Shown one piece after another: positions 33,635 to 42,778 of a DNA stretch of 60,000 nt (positions are counted from its first letter, which is position 1; the number at the start of each line of letters is the position of its first letter). Source of the stretch: Cristatella mucedo (lineage: Eukaryota > Bryozoa > Phylactolaemata > Cristatellidae); the NCBI GenBank assembly GCA_009760855.2, contig WPIO01000001.1:8680501-8740500 (forward strand), in the 5' to 3' direction. The position numbers and the translations under genes are program-made. The notes beneath the pieces are model-generated. The model was not told the origin of the DNA. It worked only from the letters and a program-made list of their open reading frames with translations, and did not search any database.

Positions 33635-33826
33635 CTAATTCTTTATTAACTTTCTTGCTTTAATCTTTAACTCTTCATATTCATCTTCATGTGTACACAT
33701 TTCAAATATAATTTTAATAAGTTCATCAGTTAATTTTAATTTTCTACCTTGGCTGATGTTTTGAATTGCATCACTAAATTTGTAATTTGTTATTTCTGGA
33801 TTCATATATACTATGAAGAAAAACAT
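33635..33826 (-). CDS. Small Maverick gene, 63 codons (56 from the second ATG)
   Basis: No family recognised. Starts at ATG 33826 (MFFFIVYMNPEI) or, more likely, at the second ATG 33805 (MNPEITNYKFSDAIQNIS), which has 'catagtatat' directly in front. The product is charged and helical, ending ARKLIKN. It lies 14 bp after the 91-codon gene and 34 bp before gene X. There is no counterpart in the diverged copy, where the equivalent space is only about 65 bp. Confidence 0.55.
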   Translation of the reverse strand: MFFFIVYMNPEITNYKFSDAIQNISQGRKLKLTDELIKIIFEMCTHEDEYEELKIKARKLIKN

Positions 33827-33840
33827 TTATTTCAAATTAA

Positions 33841-34116
33841 TTAATTAATGTGAACACCCTGTTTAGTTTTTGGAGTTTTTGATTTCTTTTCTGCTTCTAC
33901 CAACATTTCATTTGTTTTACTTCTACATTCCATTAGTTTATCACAAGTATCGCAAATCTCAACTAGAACACTAATATACCAGCTATCTAAATCTGGAATA
34001 AGTTTATCAAGTGAATGCTTGACAATTCTTTGATCGACTTTCTTTAATTTTTGTAGACAAATTTTAAGAGCCATATCTCTTGACTGTTCACAACTAAGAA
34101 TTCTTGAAACATCCAT
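33841..34116 (-). CDS. Small Maverick gene, 91 codons, open
   Basis: Function unknown. Starts MDVSRILSCEQSRDMALK, is helical and Lys/Asp/Glu-rich with four more cysteines after the first (one each in ICLQK and LMECRSK, and two in EICDTCDK), and ends TKQGVHIN. The start is fixed by TATATAGA immediately before the ATG and by the diverged copy, which reads VSRVLSCDQS at about 31595 behind the same TATATAG. Gap to the upstream gene 20 bp. Retention of an open frame and a homologue in a second copy argue that it was a real gene. Confidence 0.65.
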   Translation of the reverse strand: MDVSRILSCEQSRDMALKICLQKLKKVDQRIVKHSLDKLIPDLDSWYISVLVEICDTCDKLMECRSKTNEMLVEAEKKSKTPKTKQGVHIN

Positions 34117-34136
34117 TCTATATAAATATAAATTTT

Positions 34137-34334
34137 TTATAGTTCATCTTCTTCATTTACGTAATTTACTTCTTCCTCAAAACAGAATGCTTGTTCATAG
34201 CCTTCATCAGAATCGTATTCACCTTCATCACTGCTGTATTCTTCAGACTCATCTGGATTGTAATCAGGATCATCACTGTCATATTCACTTTCAATTTCTT
34301 CAACTTGTTCGTTTTCAATTTCAACTTTTTCCAT
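34137..34334 (-). CDS. Small acidic Maverick gene, 65 codons, open
   Basis: Starts MEKVEIENEQVEEIESEY, followed by a run of Asp/Ser/Glu/Tyr pairs (DSDDPDYNPDESEEYSSDEG), ending VNYVNEEDEL. It is almost entirely acidic and probably disordered, so a role in binding basic proteins or as an activation segment is possible but unproven. The diverged neighbour has an acidic frame at the same place (MDSESDVDSEMDSD, about 31775). 'ttattatagaa' precedes the ATG. Confidence 0.65.
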   Translation of the reverse strand: MEKVEIENEQVEEIESEYDSDDPDYNPDESEEYSSDEGEYDSDEGYEQAFCFEEEVNYVNEEDEL

Positions 34335-34358
34335 TTCTATAATAATGAATTTTATTTT

Positions 34359-34526
34359 TTAATATAAATTTATTTCCGCCATCTCAAAAATTAACTCCTC
34401 TTCTGCTCTATCATACTCCATTTCTATTTGTAATTCATGTAACTCTTTTGTTGTTTCTCGAATATCATGTTCAACTTTTACTTTTGCTTCAGGTTCAATT
34501 ATATTTTCACTCTTTCGTTTTGGCAT
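34359..34526 (-). CDS. Small Maverick gene, 55 codons, overlaps the polymerase end
   Basis: ATG at 34526, stop TAA at 34361-34359. Product begins MPKRKSENIIEPEAKVKVEH, is rich in Glu/Lys/Arg and forms one long amphipathic helix ending in FEMAEINLY. It overlaps the last 20 bp of the polymerase frame in a different frame. 'ttaatatag' abuts the ATG. A short frame at the same place in the diverged copy (MSEILQDEAEVKKV) may be its homologue. Function unknown. Confidence 0.55.
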   Translation of the reverse strand: MPKRKSENIIEPEAKVKVEHDIRETTKELHELQIEMEYDRAEEELIFEMAEINLY

Positions 34527-37500
34527 CTATATTAATAGCCCCAATATTACAAGTATTACATCGACCTGGATTCAGATTGTTACTCAATGCATCAGCAATT
34601 CTATAGTGACCATAAGCATAACTGCAGATTCTACAGTCTAACCAGTATCGTTTTGAGTCGAAAGCTGATAGTGCTTTTTTGTTTGTGTTACAGTATAAAT
34701 ATGATGATTTCTTGTTTGAAATCTCGATTGATTGCGATAAACATCTTTGCCAGTCTCAAGACATCCTAAATAATCTGAATGTGATAAATATTTCTTTACA
34801 ACATCCTTTTTTGTACCTTTAGCTTTCTTTGCTGAAGACTTCACTTCTATACCATTATTTGTTGAAACTGCTATTTGCATAGAATATAATTTCGGTCTTA
34901 AGAAAACTCCCTCATCTAGAACAACAGAATTCTCTATCATAATTCCATTTTTATCTTTAATGAAATCTTTTGTTTCTGAGTCAATTGTATATTTCTCAGA
35001 GATCTCATCCTTAAATTTTCAAAAGCTTCCTTTGTTTTCTTTCATCATTTTCTCAAATCCTTCTAATTTCCACACTTCTTGATTTTTTGGATATCCAGAT
35101 AGATCTAGATAATCTATATAATTCTCGAAGTTCTTATAAACATCCTCTGTATTTATCTTCATAACTAAAGAATCAGTATCAGTATATGTAAGCGTTAGCG
35201 CATCTCCATAATTATCTTTCATTGTATTATAATAAAAGTCTTGCATTACTAATTTTGATATCTCAAGAATAGCAAAACCTAAATAAATAGGTTTGTTAAG
35301 ATATACTTTAGGCTTTTTCGTTTCTATTCCAACAAGATCCATATTGAAAAGTCTTCTATCTTTAAATCTTGCACTCATAACTCTTTTATTTGATGTTTCA
35401 ACATCCTTGTCAAACTTTAAATTGAATAACTCAATGTTTACTCTCTCTCTCTTACATTTTCCATTGTCTTTCCGAAGAATGCATTAATTTTTAACTTATA
35501 ATATTCTTCTTCAAACTCATCTTTTGCATCTTTTCTCCTCTCAATGTTATTTTTAATATAACCACTCAACCAGTTGCTTTGTGAAAAACTCATTACTCTA
35601 TGTATCTTTGTTAATATATAGCCTCTTTCTAAAGCAAACTGCAAATTTCTATAATGAATAATGTACTTCTCTCTTGGTTTAAGATCAAGAATCAATTTCT
35701 CAACTTTACTTTCATGATGATCTTTAGCTAAAGTTTTGTTTTGATAAGATGAATACTCATCTTTTGCAACCTCTCTCTTAATAGGTAAAAGAGGGTAATC
35801 AGAGTAAACATTGTGTAAATCCTTCGGGCAGTGCATGTCTACCTCAAAAGCATAGCCAGTATTTGAACTTTCTTTTATTCCTAATTTTTTTGTTTGTAAA
35901 TGACTTAATCTGCTTCTCATCTAAAAACTTAAAATTACTTGTTGGTAGGAATTGAGTCATGGCTGTTTCATAAAGTGAATTTGCATCAACATAGAGTAGC
36001 CAACTCTTCGTCTTTGTGCTATCATAATTAGATGCCATTTGGTTGTTCGCCTTAACATGCCTGCAAGATGCTTGCGTTATACCTCCTCTGATTGCGCTCT
36101 CAAAGAAATTAAAGTCTTCAAAGTTTGATAATAGATCTAATCTAACTTTTGAAAATCTTAAACCTGCACACCAAGTTAAACCAGGAGCAGTAAAGAAGTT
36201 AGCAGGATCCAGACCATCAATTCTTTTTGAGAGATGTCTAAAATGTTGAAAAACATCAGCTAGTTGAAAAACATCCATTGTGAGATAAATATCACTATAT
36301 TTTTCTAATGTATCTTCAGTTAGTGGGTCAATCTTCTTCATTAATTTCCACACTTCTTGCGCTCAATCATAATCCTTTTCTTCAATTTTGCTACCGTTTA
36401 ATGTACTATAAAAACATTTTATTGGAGGCAAACTTGTATCTTCTAGCTTTGAGAAAGAATCAACATATTCATAGGGAAAAACTCCCTTTGCTGATAACAA
36501 CTCAAAGTCTTTATCGCTAAGCATTAAGAACTTATCCCTAGTATATGTTAGTGGCTTCTCTGACTTAACAACATTTTTAAGTAACTCTGGTAATCCTTTA
36601 TTCATCAGCTGAAGTGAATCTCTAAAACTACGAGCTCCAATTTCAATGTTTATATATTTTTCAATATTATTTGCAATTACGCTTTTTTTAAGTTTCTGAC
36701 CATGAAACTCTTGAACTAACAAGTGTGAATCATATCCTTTTAGATTATGTGTAAATACAGGAAGCTTAAATTTTTCCTGAGTTAATACTAACATTAAGAT
36801 TACACTCCTTGTGTGCAGCACCTCGGTATTTGCCAGTAAGATGACAGTGATCTAAGACCTTATCATCTTTTAAATCTAAATTGCAAATATAACAGGCAGT
36901 TGCCGAGTTGTATGCCTTACTCTCTTCACTAGTCATAGTCTTATAATCGTATTTCTTATACTTAGGAAGAATCTCTCTCAATTCTTTTTTGATTGAATCT
37001 ACTTCTTCTAATATATTCTTGACTAACTCTCTTACATTATTTGGTCCCTTTAGTAACTTAAAACTTCTTCTTTCTCCTTTGTAGTCTATAACTGTATAGG
37101 CGCTTGAATATGGAATGTGTTTTTGAAAAGAACCTTTTGGAATGCTACTATCTTCCTTATCAGTCTTTCTTACATCACTAAGCAAACATTCAAAGTCTGC
37201 ATAAGCAACAAATGGACACCATAATGTTTTTGAATATTCCTTAAAGTAGCACTTTTCTCCTTCCTCAGGCATTTTTATTCTAGACCTGCCATCATTTCCC
37301 TTCTTACACGCATCAATATGCTTTGCAAGTTTATCTTGAGAATAAAATCTGCAGATACATCTCTTACAAGTTAGTTGAGTGCCAAATCCCTTTGAACTTC
37401 TGCAAAGTCCATTAAAGTTCTTGATGATTACATAATGAGAGACTGTCTTATCTTCATTGCTATATAAAAGAAGATCTAAGTGCTTCTCATTTTCCTCATC

Positions 37501-38493
37501 AACTATAAGAAGTGGGCTTAAATCTCTGCTGCAATACTTATAAACATTTATTGTAATGTCAAACAGTTTTGCTAAAGTAGGTATGTCTGAAATACTTAAC
37601 GCTTGAGAATATCCAGGTCTTACATTAAGCAAGTTTGTCAAAGTAGGAATAAGATGATTATATTTTTCAAAAAGTATCTTATTAAGGTCTGCAATTGACT
37701 CTGGATGATTGTCTCTAGGATGAAGAAATCTTAGTACACACCACAATGCGCAACAGTTATCTGATTCATTCTTTATATTCAAGGTTGATCTCTTTTTCTC
37801 TAATCCTTTAGGCATAGGTAAATAACTCCCTCCAAAACGATGTCTAAAATGAGTAAACTTTGCATATAAAGCATTAATTGCAGACAGGCTCCAACTGGAT
37901 CCTTTCTCTAGCCATTCTTCAATCCTCTCCTTAAAAGAAGCGAACTGCATTTTAATAATAGACTCAATGTTACTAGACCTATTTATCCTTACATTAAGTA
38001 TGCCAGAAAATGGCTGATAGCAGAAAGCTCCGTTTTCCGATTCTAGAATTGGAGATACAATCATTGTCATTTTTAGATCTTTCTTGTTCTTGAGTATGTC
38101 CCTTATCACTCTAATTAGTCCATCGGCAGTTCTGCCATAAATTGTATCAAAGTCTATTTCACTTCTATCTAAACCAACATACTCATAGTCCATAAACTTA
38201 CCATCAGATGACGTTTTACCTAAAAACCAACCATTCTCCTCAATTCTCATTAATCTTCTTGATTCTCTCTCAAATGACCATTGTATATTCCTTACTTCTT
38301 TACTTTTGAGAGGAATTTCTACTTTTGTATTTGGAATAACTTGCAAGCTAGATATCATTTTATCTAAACTAGCCTTTGAAAATGGATATTTAGGCAAAAG
38401 CCCTGTTCTTTTTCGTACTTCTTCTCTAACACGTCTAGCGTGATCGCTAAAATTTTCACCCTCACGTCGCATAATATAATCATTATTATACAT
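34507..38493 (-). pseudogene. Maverick/Polinton protein-primed DNA polymerase B, recently inactivated
   Basis: ATG at 38493, final stop 34509-34507, about 1,330 codons, a normal or slightly long size. Order: an N-terminal region with DNCCALWCVLRFLHPRDNHP (typical of this family), a C2H2-like finger (CKRC ... HIDAC), and Exo I (YADFEC, about residue 430). Then come an HNH-like knuckle (CYIC ... DHCHLTGKYRGAAH), Exo II (HNLKGYDSHLL), FPYEYVDSFSK and Exo III (YLTMDVFQLADVF). Polymerase motifs follow: A (DANSLYETAM), B (KLKINAFFGKTMEN) and C (YTDTDSL). The tail has LRPKLYSM, AKGTKKDVVKK, SYAYGHYR and CxxC pairs. Breaks: frameshifts at T-runs 36771-36775, 35885-35891 and 34675-34680 and at (CT)6 35441-35452, and in-frame TGA at 36365-36363 and 35021-35019. 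All catalytic residues remain. Confidence 0.9.
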
Positions 38494-38530
38494 ATCTTAT
38501 ACTATATAAATTTTTTCTTTAAATCAAATT

Positions 38531-39149
38531 TTATAATGTTAGAGTGCGATAGGATAACCAACGAAGTAGGCGAAAACACTATGCCGAGCGATGCCGTCTA
38601 GTGTTGAGTGAGTAGTTTGGTTTTGAAAGTTATGGAGACTAGTGGTCTCAGACGAAGACACTCGATCGAGCGACAGCGAGATTGAGGGTCGAGGCTGAGC
38701 CCTAGGCTCTATAACGTTCAAAACATAAATACTGGGTCTGACGCCAAGTGCATGCCTGTTGGTTCGCTCCCACACCGACACGAGCGAGCCATCGTGGTGC
38801 ATAGACGCACAAGATCGCCTGACTCCGTTATTAAATCCAACTACGGCAGGAACAGCTAAGTACGTACTGTACTCTATTTAGGTAATATCTTCGTGTGAGA
38901 GTTTATTGCATAACTGATAACAATCGACGCGTCTGCGTAAAGGCCCGGCCAAAAAAATGAAAGCAAGGACAGCCCGGCGAAAAGGGCAAAAATCTGCGAA
39001 TAAGATTCGGATATTCATCTCAGTCTCTCTTTTCTAATTCTTATAAGCATCTTCAAGTCATCTGATCTCCAATTTACTCCTGTATATTAGGATTAATAAA
39101 ACCTGTTGATTGCAAGACATATTGTTTTGTTTTTAAAAAAAATATTTGT
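38531..39149. other. Right flank of the Maverick element, no gene
   Basis: Base composition shifts from AT-rich to mixed at about 38536. The 38540-38830 stretch could be the terminal inverted repeat of the element, but the opposite end is absent from the window, so it cannot be tested here. The rest shows nothing recognisable. Confidence 0.35.
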
Positions 39150-39535
39150 TATTTGTATGTACGTCTGTATGTATGCTCCCACAGCCTGGAACTCCCTCCC
39201 GACCTGCATCAGAACATCCCCTGACCTGACCACATTTAAAAGAAACTTAAAAACATACCTATTTAGGACAGCATTTAGTGGGTCCTTGTGATTCGTCCTC
39301 GATGTGCTTATGCGTGCTGACACTGTTCATGCTGCCACTAACCACATTTGCATGCTGACCCAGTGCATGTAACCCCTAACCATGTTATTCATTTTGTTTG
39401 TTTTTCAAGCATGATTTTACTTACTATTCTATTGCGTATCACTTTGCAGCAAATGTAAAGCGCCTAGAAAGAGATTAAGTTCTCTGAGGGCGCTTTATCA
39501 AGTGCAATATTATTATATTATTATTATTACGTCTT
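39150..39535 (+). mobile_element. LINE-B 3' end, well preserved
   Basis: Last codons PTAWNSLPTCIRTSPDLTTF then KRNLKTYLFRTAFSGSL stop, followed by the 3' untranslated region and tail. At 39457-39496 the RNA can fold: AAAGCGCC pairs with GGCGCTTT (8 bp) and AGAGA (39470-39474) with TCTCT (39481-39485). It ends in (ATT)n. This is the cleanest copy of the tail shared with the SINE. Confidence 0.85.
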
Positions 39536-39544
39536 TCAATTTAT

Positions 39545-39699
39545 AAACATGCGAATAAAAATCGTAGTTTTTTTGGGGTCGGGAATGGATTAATTGCATT
39601 TCAGGTCATTTCAATGGGGAAAATTATTTGACATACGAGTAATTTGAGCTACGAGGTACGACACGGAACGAATTAAACTCGTAAGCCGAGGTACCATTG
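39545..39699 (-). mobile_element. End of a mariner-superfamily (pogo/Tigger-like) DNA transposon or MITE
   Basis: Minus-strand reading from 39699: CAATGGTACCTCGGCTTACG, then 'agtttaattcgttccg', 'cgtagctcaaattactcgta' and later 'ccattgaaatgacctgaaat'. This resembles the terminal sequence of many animal Tigger/pogo-like elements (CAGTGGTACCTCG.CTTACGAG...AATTCGTTCC), recalled from general knowledge. A TA follows the end on the plus strand (39699-39700), as expected for a TA target site. The other end is missing; it runs into the LINE-B copy. Confidence 0.55.
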
Positions 39700-40264
39700 T
39701 AGAATGGAGAAGAGTGAGCTTGGAAACTTTGTGAAGCCAGGCAGCCTGCAAGAGGTCGTTACTTGGAATAGGAACTCACGGTATACAATCACTGGCAGTT
39801 GTGTTGCTAATGCACCTCCACCAGGCTACATGGACAACAAGTGCTTATTTATGGAGAGTTTTATTTCTAGACATGCTAGATTGGGGCTAATTGCTCTACA
39901 GGAAATGATGCCACAAGAAAATCAGACAGCAACTGAAATTTCGAAGATTTATGACGGTGTCAGAGAAGAAGATAACATGACTATATTTGAATAATAATTG
40001 ACTTTGGATTTTGGATTTATTAGCACGAATAAAACAGAGTTTTGTACACCGATAAGCATAGATTTTTGTCCATGAGGAAAATAAGTCGTCCATTCAAAAT
40101 AAGACCTAGTGTGAGCTTTGGAAGGAAAATTAATATAAGAGCTTGTCTTTTTTAGGGAAACGTGGTAATTCGACGACACAGACTTGTAGCTATCTACTGA
40201 TGCTTGCTTATGCTGTGGTGGGAAGCCCGGTAGGCCACACAGCATGAACTTCATTTCTTACGCA
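39700..40264. other. Open frame of unknown nature; otherwise no gene
   Basis: A plus-strand frame at 39704-39994 begins with ATG right beside the transposon end (MEKSELGNFVKPGSLQEVVT) and reads like protein, but has no known motif. It could be a single exon. Confidence 0.35.
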
Positions 40265-40530
40265 GCCACATATTCTCTTCTGCTGCCGACTATGGCACAT
40301 CCATTCCAAATGTCCCGAGGTCCTATTGCCATGCTACTCACTACTTCAACTGCCTTCCTGAATCAGCTATGCTTATACTTTCTCTTAGCTGCTTAAGATA
40401 AAGTCTGTTAGCTACCACAAGCGTACCGAATGCAGCTGAGGGTTTCATTGCCCTATAAAAACTCTTCTGCATTACACCAACTAGGAGTAACTGACGGAGA
40501 TGAATACATTGCATTGTCATTTATCCTACC
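40265..40530 (+). mobile_element. LINE-A copy 4, 3' end only
   Basis: Matches the last part of LINE-A: 'ctgccgactatggcacatcc', 'ctactcactacttcaactgc', 'gctacc...cgtaccgaatgcagc', then 'ctgacggagatgaatacatt' at the 3' end. Heavily mutated. Confidence 0.65.
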
Positions 40531-40964
40531 CAACTAGCTATATACGCCATTTATTGCACCAAACGAACAAGAATATATAGGCTGAATCCGCTTAGCATCC
40601 ATTGAGCTGGATGATTTCACCTTGACCTGCAGTGCATCACTGACTCAGGACACCCGTTATTTTTGGGGCTGAAGACCGCAGCTGATTGGCTGCTCCTAGG
40701 CCAATAGACCCCTTCCACGGCCACACCAGCTATGTCTGATCAGGGCTGATCAGAGCATGATCATGATAAGCAGCCAGTAGTCGTAAGATTAGTATGCATG
40801 ATGGTTTGCTCAGCCAATAGTAATCATTAAGAACTACCCAATGTTAGACCCGTTGGTTGTTTGTTCTTTGTCCGCATTTGGATACGGTCCACATTCTGTT
40901 TGTCGGCTCGACCATTGACTGATGAATTGCTTCTCAGCAGCACTGCCTCTCACATAACACACAT

Positions 40965-41095
40965 GCATAATAATAATAAAAATAATATTGCACTTGATAA
41001 AGCGCCCTCAGAGAACTTAATCTCTTTCTAGGCGCTTTACATTTGCTGCAAAGTGATACGCAATAGAATAGTAAGTAAAATCATGCTTGAAAAAT
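40965..41095 (-). mobile_element. LINE-B tail only
   Basis: (AAT)n, then 'cacttgataaagcgccctca' and 'gagaacttaatctctttcta', then 'ggcgctttacatttgctgc'. It has the same hairpin arms as the 39457-39496 copy. Truncated after about 110 bp. Confidence 0.8.
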
Positions 41096-41130
41096 GCATC
41101 AGCACGAGCGTTAAACTATCTGCTTACGCC

Positions 41131-41131
<1 letters not shown>

Positions 41132-41170
<39 letters not shown>
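41132..41170. repeat. (TA)n microsatellite
   Basis: About 19 uninterrupted TA units beside the truncated LINE-B tail. Confidence 0.95.
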
Positions 41171-41172
<2 letters not shown>

Positions 41173-42239
41173 CTTATCTCTGCGTATTTACTATTTCATT
41201 GTACCCATTTTTTGAAGAATATCGCTAAAATTTAAATCTACTTATGAATCGCCGGGCCGGTCCTTGCAGCTAGGCAAGCCAGACTCGTAGGCCGGCCCTT
41301 AGCTACCCAAAATTTCCGGGCGATTTAGACCGAGAGGGCCTATTCGGCCTTTACGGTCATAGAACGATTTGCCGGTGCCTTATACGGACCGATCTTGCAG
41401 GGACTGACTAGCTGCGGGCGGGGGCACACTGCAGGCAGAGGACATTAGGGCGCAGGACACTGGCAAGCTCTTCTTGCCCGCGATGGCTCCGTTCAAATTC
41501 TGTGCTCGCTGCTGCATTAACACGCTAACGTGCTAGTTCATGAGGTATAGCTTACACGACGATTTAAGCTATTTTGATAAGCATATCAGCGGCCGGTTTT
41601 CCAAGGCTCAGTTTCTGAGAGATCAAAAGTACCAAAACTCGCTCTCTCGCTAGCTCAGCTCTTCAAGCGAGTCCAATCTCGCAGTTGAAGTTTTGCTAAC
41701 AGCTGTGGGGCCACACTAGGCGGTCGTAAAAGTCACTATTGGGAGAGCTAAACCACCCGTCTGACCATACCCAGCTCCCGAACACTCGAACTCCTACACG
41801 TCCCCAAGCGATAGAGGCAGTACCTAGAGGAGTGATCCTCCCCTCTACTCCGCCAGCTCCTCGGCTCCTCTATCTATGTCCTCCACTCTGCTGCGTCACC
41901 TGGAGGAACTCGATGCGAGCTATCGAGTTCGTACTTTTATTTGCAGGAAGCGGCTTAGGGAGCTCAGGCTGTGTGGGCTGTCCCTGGCCTCCTGAACAGG
42001 ACAATCCGTAAATACTTGTCAAGGGATTATGACCATCTGAGTCACACTGTCTTTGTGTGCTGCTGCTATTGTGCTGCGACCGGAGGCTGCTATCTGATAC
42101 AGGGAAGTCGCTGGCCCGATGAAGGGGCTTGGTGGCAGGAAACTCATCCAAAGGACGACGAATGGCAAATAGGACTCCCATGGTGTGTGGAGAGGGTCTC
42201 AGCTTGGCTTCGCGAGACAAATAATAGTAAATAATAAAT
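41171..42239. other. No gene recognised
   Basis: GC-richer DNA with several short overlapping open frames and no domain. At 41280-41345 there are several ccgggc/ggccgg strings but no clear hairpin. Confidence 0.4.
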
Positions 42240-42415
42240 CCTAGCTGATTCAACAGCATATTTTTGTATAGCGACAGAAGAGCCTTTACGGCTATCACCA
42301 CTGCTTGCACTGGCGATAAAGAATCGCCCACCACAGGAATCGTACCAACGAGCTCGGGACCGTGGTCGTGAAAGCAACTGCCTTACCTAGTGTGCCATCA
42401 CGGCTCACTTACAAC
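42240..42415 (-). repeat. SINE2-like tRNA-derived repeat
   Basis: Minus strand: 'gccgtgatggcacactaggt' and 'aaggcagttgctttcacgac', then 'cacggtcccgagctcg'. The head pattern is shared with 3080-3200 and differs from the main SINE family in the A-box region. 42416-42778 has nothing recognised. Confidence 0.45.
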
Positions 42416-42778
42416 AACCTGTGCTGCTGTCGCAAAACTACTTGGTTCGTTGGTTGAGCCATAGCTGTCTCAATAGGACACTGTCAGCACAGCCACTTTG
42501 GGCCTACCATTTCCAATGTCCACCTGAATGCTAACTGTGTCGAATTTACTTCCGCTTAATATGACGCTAGCGATGTCAAGAGCTTACTTGACATGCTTGC
42601 TCTTAAACCAAATGATGCGAGGTTCGTTAAATGTCTTCCCCTTGAGGGCATGACGAGCGCTAGGGCATTCCGTGCAGGGAGGGCCATGAATCTAACCGCC
42701 ACGATGAGCTCAGCCTTGCGCTAAGAAAGAGCCAAGGGCAAGGGCTTGTTAGAATCCACGAGAAGCTTTAATTGCCTA

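Larger units (their letters stand above)
33105..38530 (-). mobile_element. Maverick/Polinton element, left part preserved
   Basis: An AT-rich block whose genes all run on the minus strand: polymerase first, then five short genes separated by 14-34 bp or overlapping. Polintons are 15-20 kb self-synthesising elements related to adintoviruses. They normally also carry a retroviral-type integrase, packaging ATPase, cysteine protease and capsid genes, none of which is visible here. This is therefore a truncated element. The left edge at 33105 is a joint with another Maverick fragment. Base composition changes sharply near 38530, which may be the element's end or start of its terminal repeat. Confidence 0.8.

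Noticed and set aside
41739-42334. Overlapping 90- and 154-codon frames on both strands
   Set aside because: No family signature, no splice or homology support, proline-rich by composition.
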